Source of the DNA: Astragalus membranaceus
Lineage: Eukaryota > Streptophyta > Magnoliopsida > Fabales > Fabaceae
Assembly (NCBI GenBank): GCA_039519185.1
Contig: CM076849.1
Location: 78,475,621 to 78,539,620 of the forward strand
Length of the DNA: 64,000 bases
Direction: 5' to 3'
The position numbers were made by a program, and so were the translations under genes. The notes under the pieces are model-generated. The model was not told the origin of the DNA. It ran no database searches and saw nothing but the letters and a program-made list of their open reading frames with translations. Numbering within the stretch: position 1 is the stretch's first letter; every line of letters starts with the position of its first letter. Below are positions 19,334 through 29,186 of the stretch, piece by piece.

Positions 19334-22030
19334 TGTAATATCCCCAATTTTCGCTATTTAAATAATTTGACGTGAATTATTATTTTGTGAATTCTTGTCT
19401 TGATTAGAAATAAAATGATTTGATAGTGGATTGCATGATTTAATTACTATATGAATGGTGTGCTTAATTGATATTAATTATGTCAAGTAGGGTAATTAGA
19501 ATGGTGAGGAGTCATGAGGAATGAAAAGTTTAAGTGAGGGGCAATGTGGTCTTTTACATTTCTCCTTTATAAACCCAGCAAGCTGAAACAAAAAAAACAA
19601 CAACACTTCATTCCTTCAAAATTCAGAAACAAAACCAGGGAGGAGAGAAAAGAAAGGGGGAGGCCGTGAGGGAGAAGGAAAGGAAGAGAGGGGAGCCACC
19701 CCAAGATCCAAATGCATGTCCAATCCATTGCCACCATAGTGTTCAGCTTATCTTCCCCTTCCCATTGATCCTAATTTCGACATCATCCTACTCCTCCTCA
19801 ATAAATCACCATTGAAGGCATATCCAAGCTTCACCCAGCCATACAAATTCGAGTTTGAGGGAGAAGAAGGGTTCAACAGAAAATTCTGGGCAAAACCCGT
19901 TTTACCCACCTTCAGTGTTTCGTTCGTATCTCCCTGTACTGACCTCCGATCATCGTGATTCTTGTCCCTCTGGAAACTAGACACAAAGCTCTTCATTTTG
20001 GGCACAAGAACCGCATGATTTCATTGAGAAATGAGAGAGATATCACACTCACAACTTTCGGGTTAAGAATCAGCCACTGTTCCGAAGCAGTCCTATTGTT
20101 TTGTTAATATCTCCCAAACCACTGGTTGCATGTTAGTGAATCTTTCTCCATCAGAAAGTAGACAAAATTCCCTTCACCATAGACCCTCGTTTTGCTAAGT
20201 TTGGTTGAGATTTGAGTGAGTTACGCTCGTTGCAAATTGGGGTTTGTTGCTGGAAGTAGCTGGAGCGGATTCGTGATTCCGTTAGTTCGTGTTCGAGAAG
20301 TTTCGGCGTCGGGAGTATCGTCGTCACGAAAAGGTGAGTTCTAATACTCACTAGGATTGTTTTCAGCCTTTGCATTTTAATTGAGTCGCGAATTTGTGAA
20401 AATCCGGTGCGAAACCGTTTTGCGAAAATATCGTTTGAATCATGAGATTGATAAATCGTTGGACTGAAATTGTGATTAAAATTGCATGATTGAGTGTGAT
20501 TGTTGAATGAATATTATTGATTGTACTGAATGTACTGGTTTCCATGTCTGTATTGATGTGTTATCGAGTTTGAATGTGAATCGGAATGGACATGGGAACG
20601 ATCGGAATAGAAAAGAAAACGCGAAAACAGTTTTTCTGAAATACAGAGAGTCACGAACGGATCGTGTGTATGGGCGCACGGGTCGTGCGTGAGACTCTGA
20701 ACCTCATGGTGCCGTTTTTGAAAACGCGCACGGGTCGTGCGCCATAGCGCACGGACCGTGCGTATCCTTCTGAAGCCAACTTTTAAAATATGTCCTAAGC
20801 TATTCCGAATGGTCCCAAGTCCCTTCTAATCCACTCTCCAAGTCTCCCCAAGGATGGGAGCACTGAAATCCTATGTGTTTGACTGTGATTGAATCCAAGT
20901 TATATTAGTGCCATGTGATTGGTTATGTTTAGATTATGTTCAGGTGCAGTGAATGCTCATGTGATTGACCATTGATTTCATGTTATGACGTTGTGATTGG
21001 TATATGTGTTGGACTGACTCTTTGAGTAAGGTTAGTAAGTTAAGTTAGCAAACATTAGTAATCCATGTGAGATCACCAAATTATAAGGTTAAGTTAATAA
21101 CTAGATCACCTAATGTTCAGAATAAGATTAGGTCATGATAAGACTCAGTGATTGAGTATGCTTTCAGGTTAGGCTCAGTGATTGAGCAGTCTTCATTGTT
21201 CATGGTCATTGTATATTCTATATGTATCATTGTTCAGGCTCAGTGATTGAGCACAGTTCATTGTCAGGGTGACGACCCTTTTTCAGATTAGTGTGCTGGG
21301 GGAGAGGGAGTCATGACCCTTATGAACCTAGGCCCCATCAGGGACTCACTAGTGATTAGTGGGGACGGGTTCACCGGAAGCTTATTATGCCAAGTGACCG
21401 GTGACACGCTAAGAATCATGTTAGGCTCAGTGATTGAGCACAGTTCATTGTTAGGCTCAGTGATTGAGCATAGTTCATTGTTAGGCTCAGTGATTGAGCA
21501 TAGTTCAGCCACATAGTCAACTTTGAGGACTATGAGTTTTAGATAATGAATCAAGCATAATTGAACCGAGAGGATTAGTAAGGGGTCGCGATAGAACTCA
21601 CTGAGACAAGTTGTCTCACCCAATCCATTGTTGTTGTTTTCAGTTAAGCAGGGAAAGTTGAAGACCGTGAGGCATGGCTATGAAGATGCTTGAGGAGCAG
21701 CTGCTATCTTTATTTCTTTATGTCTTATATTTCAGTTTCCCTTGTATCTCTGTATTTTGTATTCAGTATCTTAAGACTACTCGATTGTACGACTTATGTA
21801 TTTCAAGTTGTAAATCGCTTCCGCAGACTTTCGGTTTTGAGTATTGAACACTAGTTGAGGGTGTAAGGACCGACTTTATTTATGATCAGTTCAGTTATTT
21901 TAAGCACGTTCGATGAGTGATTCATCGAAGTTTAGTATGTGTTCAATATGTTAAAAGGAAAGTCACTCTGATGTATGCCAGTAGTGCGCTTCGGTAATTT
22001 CTACAAGATAGAAATTAACGGGGTGTTACA
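19334..22030 (+). mobile_element. Element C: solo LTR, gypsy type
   Basis: 2697 bp from TGTAATATCCCC to GGGGTGTTACA with a perfect 5-bp target duplication caatc (19329-19333 and 22031-22035). There is no primer site, internal region or second LTR, so unequal LTR recombination probably removed the rest. It contains a TATA-like box (19566-19573), a GA-rich tract (19637-19692), GCGCACGG-type palindromes (20665-20765) and six CTCAGTGATTGAG units (21145-21500). It resembles the D LTR in style, including the CGCACG palindromes, and may be a related family in opposite orientation. Confidence 0.9.
19566..19573 (+). promoter_or_regulatory. TATA-like box of solo LTR C
   Basis: CTTTATAAACCC context about 235 bp into the LTR, upstream of a C/A-rich and then GA-rich stretch, a plausible U3/R border. 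Confidence 0.4.
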
Positions 22031-22035
22031 CAATC

Positions 22036-22958
22036 CCTTTTTGAATGGTTGAGAAAGAAATTAGAAAGGGTTCGGGATCAAACGGAGCAACAAAACGAGA
22101 AAACGGAAGCCGGTAACAGACATACACGCACGACCCGTGCCCAGGGGCGCACGACCCGTGCGTGGTGCACTACTCAGGACCCATCTACCAGAAGGAAACG
22201 CACGATCCGTGCCCAGGGGCGCACGACCCGTGCGTCCCGTTCTGTTTCCAATACTTCCAACCCGAAGCAGGCGCACGATCCGTGCCCAGGGGCGCACGGT
22301 CCGTGCGACCTGTGTCTGTTACCAGAATTTCTCACTTTTCTCATTTTCGCTCTCCGTTCTCGTCCGATTCGATTTCTAATTTCAATCACCTGAAACTCAG
22401 AAAATTCCCAGAATATATATTTCTAGTAGAACACAATTCATTTCATTTCAACGATTTAAATCAAAATCTCATTAAACCGTAAAACACCGTTTTGACTCAA
22501 AAACGCTTTTCAGTTCTAAGTCTTTTGTAAACAGAAAATGTGACCAAGGGATTCCATATCGAAAACAAGTTCAAAATATCAAAAAGCCCTATCGTGAGTA
22601 GAACTCACCCATTGACGAAATCCGAGAGTTGAACCGAGAGACGAGATCGTCGAACCGAAAACAACGAACTATCCCCGCTAGAAACCAATTTCGAACCCGA
22701 ACAGTGGCTTCCTTTCTCTCAAACTGAAACAGCACTCAATCTTTCACAACTTCCTCCAAGCCAAAATGCAAGCTTGAGACTTCCCTTTCTTAACAGCAAA
22801 ACTGAACATGCAAGAGAAGTGGCAGCTCAAAACTCCATTGTCTTCAACCTTGGAGCTCTAAGTTTCGAAAAATGGAGCAAGGGATGGGAGTAGAATCAGA
22901 CTTCAAAAATAGACTAATTGAATTCAGAATTGAAAATGGATTGGAATGGTGGAGGAAC
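22036..22958 (-). repeat. Element D 3' LTR, piece 4, with CGCACG palindromes
   Basis: 923 bp between C and J. Three ~65-bp units at 22118-22310 each carry CGCACGAYCCGTGCCC followed by a CGCACG...CGTGCG half-palindrome. Downstream is ACACCGTTTTGACTC (about 22484-22498), the motif also present in the A, B, F and H LTRs. Ends in ggaac, the target duplication of J. Confidence 0.82.
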
Positions 22959-24407
22959 TGTTACCAAGTGGCTTCAGTCTCAAGAGGGGGGGGGGTGAAT
23001 TGAGATTTAAAACTTTTTGTATCTTTTGAAAATCTTTCCCCTTTTTCAAATAGCTTTAGATCCGGTTTTCGCGCAGGTAGAGTGGAAGCGAAGGAATTAG
23101 ATTATTTTAATCACAATAAAGCGGTAAAGCAGATTATAAGCACAACAGAGATATAATAAGAGAAAGCAAGTAAAGCACACAGAGATTTATAGTGGTTCAG
23201 CCACCTCCTAGTGACCTACGTCCAGTCCTCACACCCTTGTGAGATTTTTCCACTAACCACAAGGCTTACGGGTGCCTTGGAAACCTTTACAGAGATTTGG
23301 GCACTCCTTCACCTAGGATACCCCACCTAATGAAGAGCCCACAAATCTACCCAACAAGAGATACCCCACCCTTGTTACAACACATGCAAATAGAAAGATA
23401 CCCCACTTCCTAAGTACATGCAAATACCCTAGAGAGATACCCCACTCCCTAGTAACAGATCTACAGATCTAAAGTAACAATACAGTGTAACGAATATACC
23501 TCTTAGCAGGCGGATGTTACAACTTGAAGATCTCAACCCCACACTAACTCTTGCAATAGATCAGCTCTTTGACGGACCAACGGAACGAATAGAGCACCAG
23601 AGAAAATATAAGAGTTTTTGTAAAGAGATAGGAGATGATATGCGAATGGGTTGATTGATTTGAGAGTGAAAAGAGGCGCCCTATTTATAGGAGATTAAGT
23701 GTGAATCGATTCATGTAAGATTACAAAGAAAGAAGGAATCGATTCATGCCATTGCCTTTTTCACAAAAACTTTCCTTTTTAAAGTGTGAATCGATTCATG
23801 GTTTAGTTGAAACTTGAGTGAATCGATTCATGGCTCATTTAAAACATAGGTGAATCGATTCATACTTTAGTTAAAATAGGTGTGAATCGATTCCTCACCT
23901 GAATTGTTTCAGAGGTGTGAATCGATTCATGCTTTAAGAGAATCGATTCTTAGTTTCCAAAAAACCTTAGGACTTGCCATATAGGGATGAGAATCGATTC
24001 ATGCTTTGGTTTAAAACATGGTGAATCGATTCTTTACTTTGTTTTTAGTTTGGAAAACTTGTTTTAGGTTTTTCAAAAATGCTTTTAGGGTTTTATATAT
24101 TATGCATGCATTTTGAAAACCGCGAGACTTGAGATATGAGCCGACCTCTGCGAGAGCTTACAAAATTCCTAATCACTCACCCAAACCCTAAGGACTACCC
24201 TCAATTTTAGGACAACCCTAAAAAGTCTTCAATTCTTCATTCTTTGGGCTTGCCTTGACTTGGATGATTTGTTGCTTGATTGCTTTTCTTTTTCCTTTGC
24301 TCTTCTAGGTCTTCACTTGCTCATTCTTCTTTATCTTGTTTTTCATCATCAAAATCAATTAGGACTCTTTGTCCTATAATAAGTTTCCTGCATACAAGGT
24401 ATCCACA
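22959..24407 (-). repeat. Element J 3' LTR
   Basis: 1449 bp, TGTTACCAAG to GTATCCACA on the plus strand. Holds ten copies of an AATCGATT core, most as TGAATCGATTCA palindromes, between 23701 and 24030. Confidence 0.9.
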
Positions 24408-24615
24408 TTCTCCCCCTTTTTGATGATGACAAAACATTGTTCGTCTCAAGGTGGGAGGTTAGTTCAAACAGATACTATATATGTTACTCCCCCTATCATG
24501 ATGCTCCCCCTGAATTATTGACTAGATTCATAATATGCTCATATGTTCTATATGCTCATATGCAACCCTATATTTCATGCTCATATGCAACCCTATATTT
24601 CTCTCCCCCTTTTTG
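24408..24615 (-). other. Element J multiplied polypurine tracts
   Basis: On the plus strand TCTCCCCCTTTTT (24409-24421) abuts the 3' LTR and is followed by GATGATGAC. Further CTCCCCCT-type runs occur at 24486-24494, 24503-24511 and 24603-24615. Multiplied polypurine tracts of this kind are known from Sireviruses. Confidence 0.75.
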
Positions 24616-24769
24616 TCATGATCAAAAAGGTCGACGTAAGATAGAGTTTGCGAATCGAGCGTCACAGCTATTTGAAGGACCATTGCGGGTTCATGAGTGA
24701 TCATCAAAATCATAGAGAATTTATTTTTGAAATAGTTGTTTAAGCTTCACATTTCTTTACAGGATCACT

Positions 24770-25262
24770 TTGAGAAACATTTAATTTAAATAAAAAAACA
24801 GGTTTCCTTTTGCAATGGGTTTGTAAAAATATCAACTAGCTGATTTTGACGATTCAACTTGCTCAATCATATTATCGCCTTTCTAACCATAACCTCTAAG
24901 AAGGTGATATGATAATTCTACATGCTTAGTTTTAGAGGGATGATCAGAATACTTTATTTGTTTTCATGCCTTAAAAAAATGTTCCCTTAGAGATGCATGA
25001 AATGCGGTTTAGAGATCAATTTGTTTCACAAGTCACATGTTTGACTAAGTAAACTATGATTTAAGCACATTTTCAGTTTAGAGGTGAATAAAACTTTTCT
25101 AACCTTTACCAGTGATTCTCCCTCTATTCATCACAAGTCACATGACAGATTTTTCTCCGAGGTGAGAGTTGATAACTTTATTGCGTTTCCGGTCATGTGC
25201 TTTGAGTCTTTGCTGTCAAGGTATCCACATGTCCCCATACCTTGCAGCGTACCTGCAATGAT
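24770..25262 (-). pseudogene. Element J pol remnant: protease scrap joined to RNase H end
   Basis: Reading down the minus strand after the gag stop, GTLQGMG and LDSKDSKHMTG (about 25190-25250) resemble the copia protease active-site region, normally LDSGCSRHMTG, with the catalytic neighbourhood altered. After stops, HPSKTKHVELSYHLL (about 24905-24950) and the VDIFTNPLQKE-like end (about 24795-24825, read across a frameshift) match the C-terminus of copia RNase H. Integrase and reverse transcriptase, normally about 3 kb, are absent between them. Confidence 0.65.
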
Positions 25263-26710
25263 CTAAAACAAGGTTCTAGGTACCCAAATCTCTTTGGGTC
25301 CTTGTGGGTTAATGTTTGGTATGGTCCTTTTGGGAACCCATACCTTCTTCATAACTTGTTTACCTCTTATTCTGCAAACAGAAGCTGTATGTCCAGGTTT
25401 ACCACAGTAATAACATTTAATGTATGGTCTAGTGGAAAAATTAGATTTGTAATGAACATGCTTTTCTATGGTTTTGATTCTAGATAGTTTTTCAATAGTC
25501 AACTCTTGTTCATGAACTTTCTTTTTGCTTTCAACACATTTATCACATGTATGGTTTTCTTTAAGGCATGCAAGACTATCATTTTCTTTTCTAAGTTCTA
25601 CTATTTCTTTGTTTAAAGAATTGATGTCTTTTTCCAGATGAGTGATAGCTTTCTTAGATTTATCTAATGCTTTAGCTAGTTTTAAGGATTTATCATGCAA
25701 TTCAGTAAATGCTTCATATAATTCATCATAGGCATCTTGTAAAGATTCAGAGTTAGAATATACCTCAGTTTCACTTTCGCTATCGTGGTCGGCCATGAGA
25801 GCAACTTGAGCTTTTTCATTTTCTGAATTATCTGATGAGTTCATGTCATTGTCTTCCCAAGCTATGTAGGCTTTTCTACCATTGTTTCCTTTGGACCCCT
25901 TTTTCTTGACTTTTGACAATTTTCTTTCTAAGTTCGGGCACTTCATCGTCAGGTGTCCGGATTTACCACATTCGTAGCAAGTTGGAGGACTTGAGAAGTT
26001 TTCTTTGCTTGAGCCTCTTTTGGTTGGAGAATTCTTTTTGAGAGATCTTTCCCTTCTCATGAACTTTTTGAATTTACTAACCATTAGTTCCATTTTCTCC
26101 TTGTCTTTATCTTCATCTTCCGAATCATCACTATCGTCGGATGAGCTTGAACTGGAAGCTTTGAGAGCTAGGTTTTTGTTCTTCTTGTCTTTTCCTTCAT
26201 GCTCTGCTAGACGAGTGAGCTCTAACTCGTGCTCTAGTAATTTCCCAAACAGGGTTGCAAGAGTCATGCTAGTCAAGTTTCTTGATTCAGTTATTGCAGT
26301 CACCTTTGGTTGCCATTCTCTGTTTAGGCATCTTAGCACTTTGTTGATCAAGTCTTCGGGAGGAAATGATTTTCCTAATGAACCCAATTTGTTCACTATA
26401 TGAGTGAACCTTTTCTGCATTTCTGATATTGTTTCACCTGTATTCATTCTGAACAATTCGTATTCTCTGGTAAGAGTATTTGTTCTTGCCCTTTTCACTT
26501 CACTTGTACCCTCATGAGTAGCTTGAAGATTATCCCACATTTCTTGGGCAGTTTTACAGTTTGAAACTCGAAAAAATTCATCAGCACTCAAAGCAGAAGT
26601 AATAATATTTTTAGCACGTAAATTAAGTTGCAATATGCATAGTCTTCTCCGTTGAATCCCGGAGGACGGAAAAGAGATGCACCCTCTTGCGTATACCAAC
26701 CTGAAGCCAT
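25263..26710 (-). pseudogene. Element J gag, N-terminal deletion and frameshift
   Basis: The likely original start is ATG at 26708-26710, just inside the primer site, giving MASGWYTQEGASLFRPPGF, the usual start of copia gag proteins. Near 26640 this frame runs into a stop, and the family core (LRAKNIITSALSADEF onward) continues in another frame to a stop at 25263. About 70 residues between FNGEDY and the core appear deleted. The remaining protein has a UBN2-like gag core, an acidic Ser/Asp/Glu/Lys stretch, a CX2CX4HX4C zinc knuckle (CYECGKSGHLTMKC, near 25930-25975), a coiled-coil-like region and a second knuckle (CYYCGKPGHTASVC, near 25370-25415). Two knuckles fit Sireviruses. The frame open from 26771 begins in the LTR and is not the natural start. 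Confidence 0.8.
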
Positions 26711-26748
26711 TTCTCTTGAAGCGGCTAAGCTCTTTATACAAGAGTCTA

Positions 26749-26760
26749 GCTCTGATACCA
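26749..26760 (-). promoter_or_regulatory. Element J primer binding site (tRNA-iMet)
   Basis: Minus-strand TGGTATCAGAGC, 2 bases from the 5' LTR at 26763. Confidence 0.9.
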
Positions 26761-26762
26761 CT

Positions 26763-28209
26763 TGTTACCAAGTGGCTTCAGTCTCAAGAGGGGGGGGTGA
26801 ATTGAGATTTAAAACTTTTTGTATCTTTTGAAAATCTTTCCCCTTTTTCAAATAGCTTTAGATCCGGTTTTCGCGCAGGTAGAGTGGAAGCGAAGGAATT
26901 AGATTATTTTAATCACAATAAAGCGGTAAAGCAGATTATAAGCACAACAGAGATATAATAAGAGAAAGCAAGTAAAGCACACAGAGATTTATACTGGTTC
27001 AGCCACCTCCTAGTGACCTACGTCCAGTCCTCACACCCTTGTGAGATTTTTCCACTAACCACAAGGCTTACGGGTGCCTTGGAAACCTTTACAGAGATTT
27101 GGGCACTCCTTCACCTAGGATACCCCACCTAATGAAGAGCCCACAAATCTACCCAACAAGAGATACCCCACCCTTGTTACAACACATGCAAATAGAAAGA
27201 TACCCCACTTCCTAAGTACATGCAAATACCCTAGAGAGATACCCCACTCCCTAGTAACAGATCTACAGATCTAAAGTAACAATACAGTGTAACGAATATA
27301 CCTCTTAGCAGGCGGATGTTACAACTTGAAGATCTCAACCCCACACTAACTCTTGCAATAGATCAGCTCTTTGACGGACCGACGGAACGAATAGAGCACC
27401 AGAGAAAATATAAGAGTTTTTGTAAAGAGATAGGAGATGATATGCGAATGGGTTGATTGATTTGAGAGTGAAAAGAGGCGCCCTATTTATAGGAGATTAA
27501 GTGTGAATCGATTCATGTAAGATTACAAAGAAAGAAGGAATCGATTCATGCCAATGCCTTTTTCACAAAAACGTTCCTTTTTAAAGTGTGAATCGATTCA
27601 TGGTTTAGTTGAAACTTGAGTGAATCGATTCATGGCTCATTTAAAACATAGGTGAATCGATTCATACTTTAGTTAAAATAGGTGTGAATCGATTCCTCAC
27701 CTGAATTGTTTCAGAGGTGTGAATCGATTCATGCTTTAAGAGAATCGATTCTTAGTTTCCAAAAAACCTTAGGACTTGCCATATAGGGATGAGAATCGAT
27801 TCATGCTTTGGTTTAAAACATGGTGAATCGATTCTTTACTTTGTTTTTAGTTTGGAAAACTTGTTTTAGGTTTTTCAAAAATGCTTTTAGGGTTTTATAT
27901 ATTATGCATGCATTTTGAAAACCGCGAGACTTGAGATATGAGCCGACCTCTGCGAGAGCTTACAAAATTCCTAATCACTCACCCAAACCCTAAGGACTAC
28001 CCTCAATTTTAGGACAACCCTAAAAAGTCTTCAATTCTTCATTCTTTGGGCTTGCCTTGACTTGGATGATTTGTTGCTTGATTGCTTTTCTTTTTCCTTT
28101 GCTCTTCTAGGTCTTCACTTGCTCATTCTTCTTTATCTTGTTTTTCATCATCAAAATCAATTAGGACTCTTTGTCCTATAATAAGTTTCCTGCATACAAG
28201 GTATCCACA
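26763..28209 (-). repeat. Element J 5' LTR
   Basis: 1447 bp. The promoter region on the minus strand runs from the AATCGATT palindromes (27502-27835) into the TATA box (27483-27491) and then toward gag. Confidence 0.9.
27483..27491 (-). promoter_or_regulatory. Element J TATA box
   Basis: Minus-strand CTATAAATAG, a canonical plant TATA box, directly downstream of the palindrome array. The same sequence is at 23681-23690 in the other LTR. Confidence 0.7.
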
Positions 28210-28214
28210 GGAAC

Positions 28215-28592
28215 AACTTACATGCAACTAGGATTTGGGTTGCTCCCCCTTCTCCCTTCCTCCTCTTCCCTCGCGTCCCTCCCCTTCTCTTTCCCTTTCT
28301 CCCTTCAATTTTTCTTTCAATTCTGGTTATAAGGGAGGCTAAGTACTTGGGAGTGTGGCTGAATGATAAAAGGGGTCAGCTACTAAATGGTTGGGTGTGA
28401 AAGTACAATAATGCCCTTCAGCAAAATTATTTTAATTAACCATGACTAAGCCACAATTAATTTTTTTTGGAATGGAACTTCCTTGGACTTTTCCTCGAAT
28501 AATAATTCCCCGAGACACGACTAATTATTCCCACAAATAATAATCGGTCCTAGGCATCATAATACGAGTCTTTAAAATTTAGGGATGTTACA
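28215..28592 (-). repeat. Element D 3' LTR, piece 5 (LTR 5' end)
   Basis: 378 bp ending in AGGGATGTTACA at 28592, which on the minus strand is the TG start of the LTR right after the polypurine tract. Has a CT-rich run (28240-28320). Confidence 0.85.
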
Positions 28593-28608
28593 ATGTCCCC
28601 AACTTTTA
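28593..28608 (-). other. Element D polypurine tract
   Basis: Minus-strand AAAAGTTGGGGACATT directly before the 3' LTR, preceded by TTTTGAGGACAAAAT, the typical end of Tekay/Del elements. Confidence 0.85.
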
Positions 28609-28641
28609 AAAATTTTGTCCTCAAAATTGACAAAACATACC

Positions 28642-28790
28642 TTACTGAAAGAGATAGGGATATCGAGCATTCATGTCCTCTTCCAGTTCCCAGGTAGCCT
28701 CTTCGACTGAAAAGCCATCCCAGACCACTTTGACAATTGGAATCGTCCTAGAACGCAGAGTCTTCACACCACGCTTCAAGATATACCTTG
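28642..28790 (-). pseudogene. Element D pol, C-terminal piece (chromodomain)
   Basis: Continues the D polyprotein after insertion E, in the same frame when one ccttg is kept. It encodes the end of a chromodomain (VVWDGFSVEEATWELEEDM) and stops at the TAA at 28642-28644, 33 bases before the polypurine tract. Chromodomains at the integrase C-terminus define chromoviruses and are thought to guide insertion to particular chromatin. Confidence 0.85.
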
Positions 28791-29186
28791 TGATCGTACC
28801 TGATCAATACGAAGGGTTGTTGCTGTTGGATGATGTTGCTCGGTCGCTGGGATGGAGGACCGAGTGGTAGGCCGCACGCGGGTGGTACCTGCAAAGGCAC
28901 TCCAACGCTCAAGTTAGAGGTGCTTCAACGGGCAGGGTCACAAGGTGAGTATATCGTACCTGAAGCCACATGCTGGTGTGGTATATATAACGTTGGCGTT
29001 CTAACCGTTGCGGTTTTTGCGGGGCCGGCCGCATCTTGCGGAGCAAGGCAGAGGATGGGCCGCGCTGGGCCGACCTTGGTCGAATGGGCCGCTGGCCCAT
29101 GTTGCCCCTGGTTGCTGCGCACAACACCCCTTTGCTGCAGGTCGCGCTGGACTGTCTCGTTGGGCCTATTGGGCCACTCCAGAACA
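28791..29186 (-). repeat. Element E 3' LTR
   Basis: 396 bp, TGATCGTACC to CCAGAACA on the plus strand. GC-rich, with a TATATATA core that reads as a TATA box on the minus strand (about 28990). Confidence 0.92.

Larger units (their letters stand above)
22959..28209 (-). mobile_element. Element J: Sirevirus (Ty1/copia) deletion derivative
   Basis: LTRs of 1449 bp (22959-24407) and 1447 bp (26763-28209), perfect target duplication ggaac (22954-22958 and 28210-28214), tRNA-iMet primer site next to the right LTR. The LTRs differ by four substitutions and a 2-base change in a G run. Inside are a damaged gag, a scrap of protease and a scrap of RNase H directly after it; integrase and reverse transcriptase are missing. 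Several CTCCCCCT copies (minus-strand polypurine tracts) near the 3' LTR, with GATGATGAC next to the main one, are a hallmark of Sireviruses. Confidence 0.9.

Noticed and set aside
26005..26403. 132-residue plus-strand frame
   Set aside because: Antisense shadow of the J gag.
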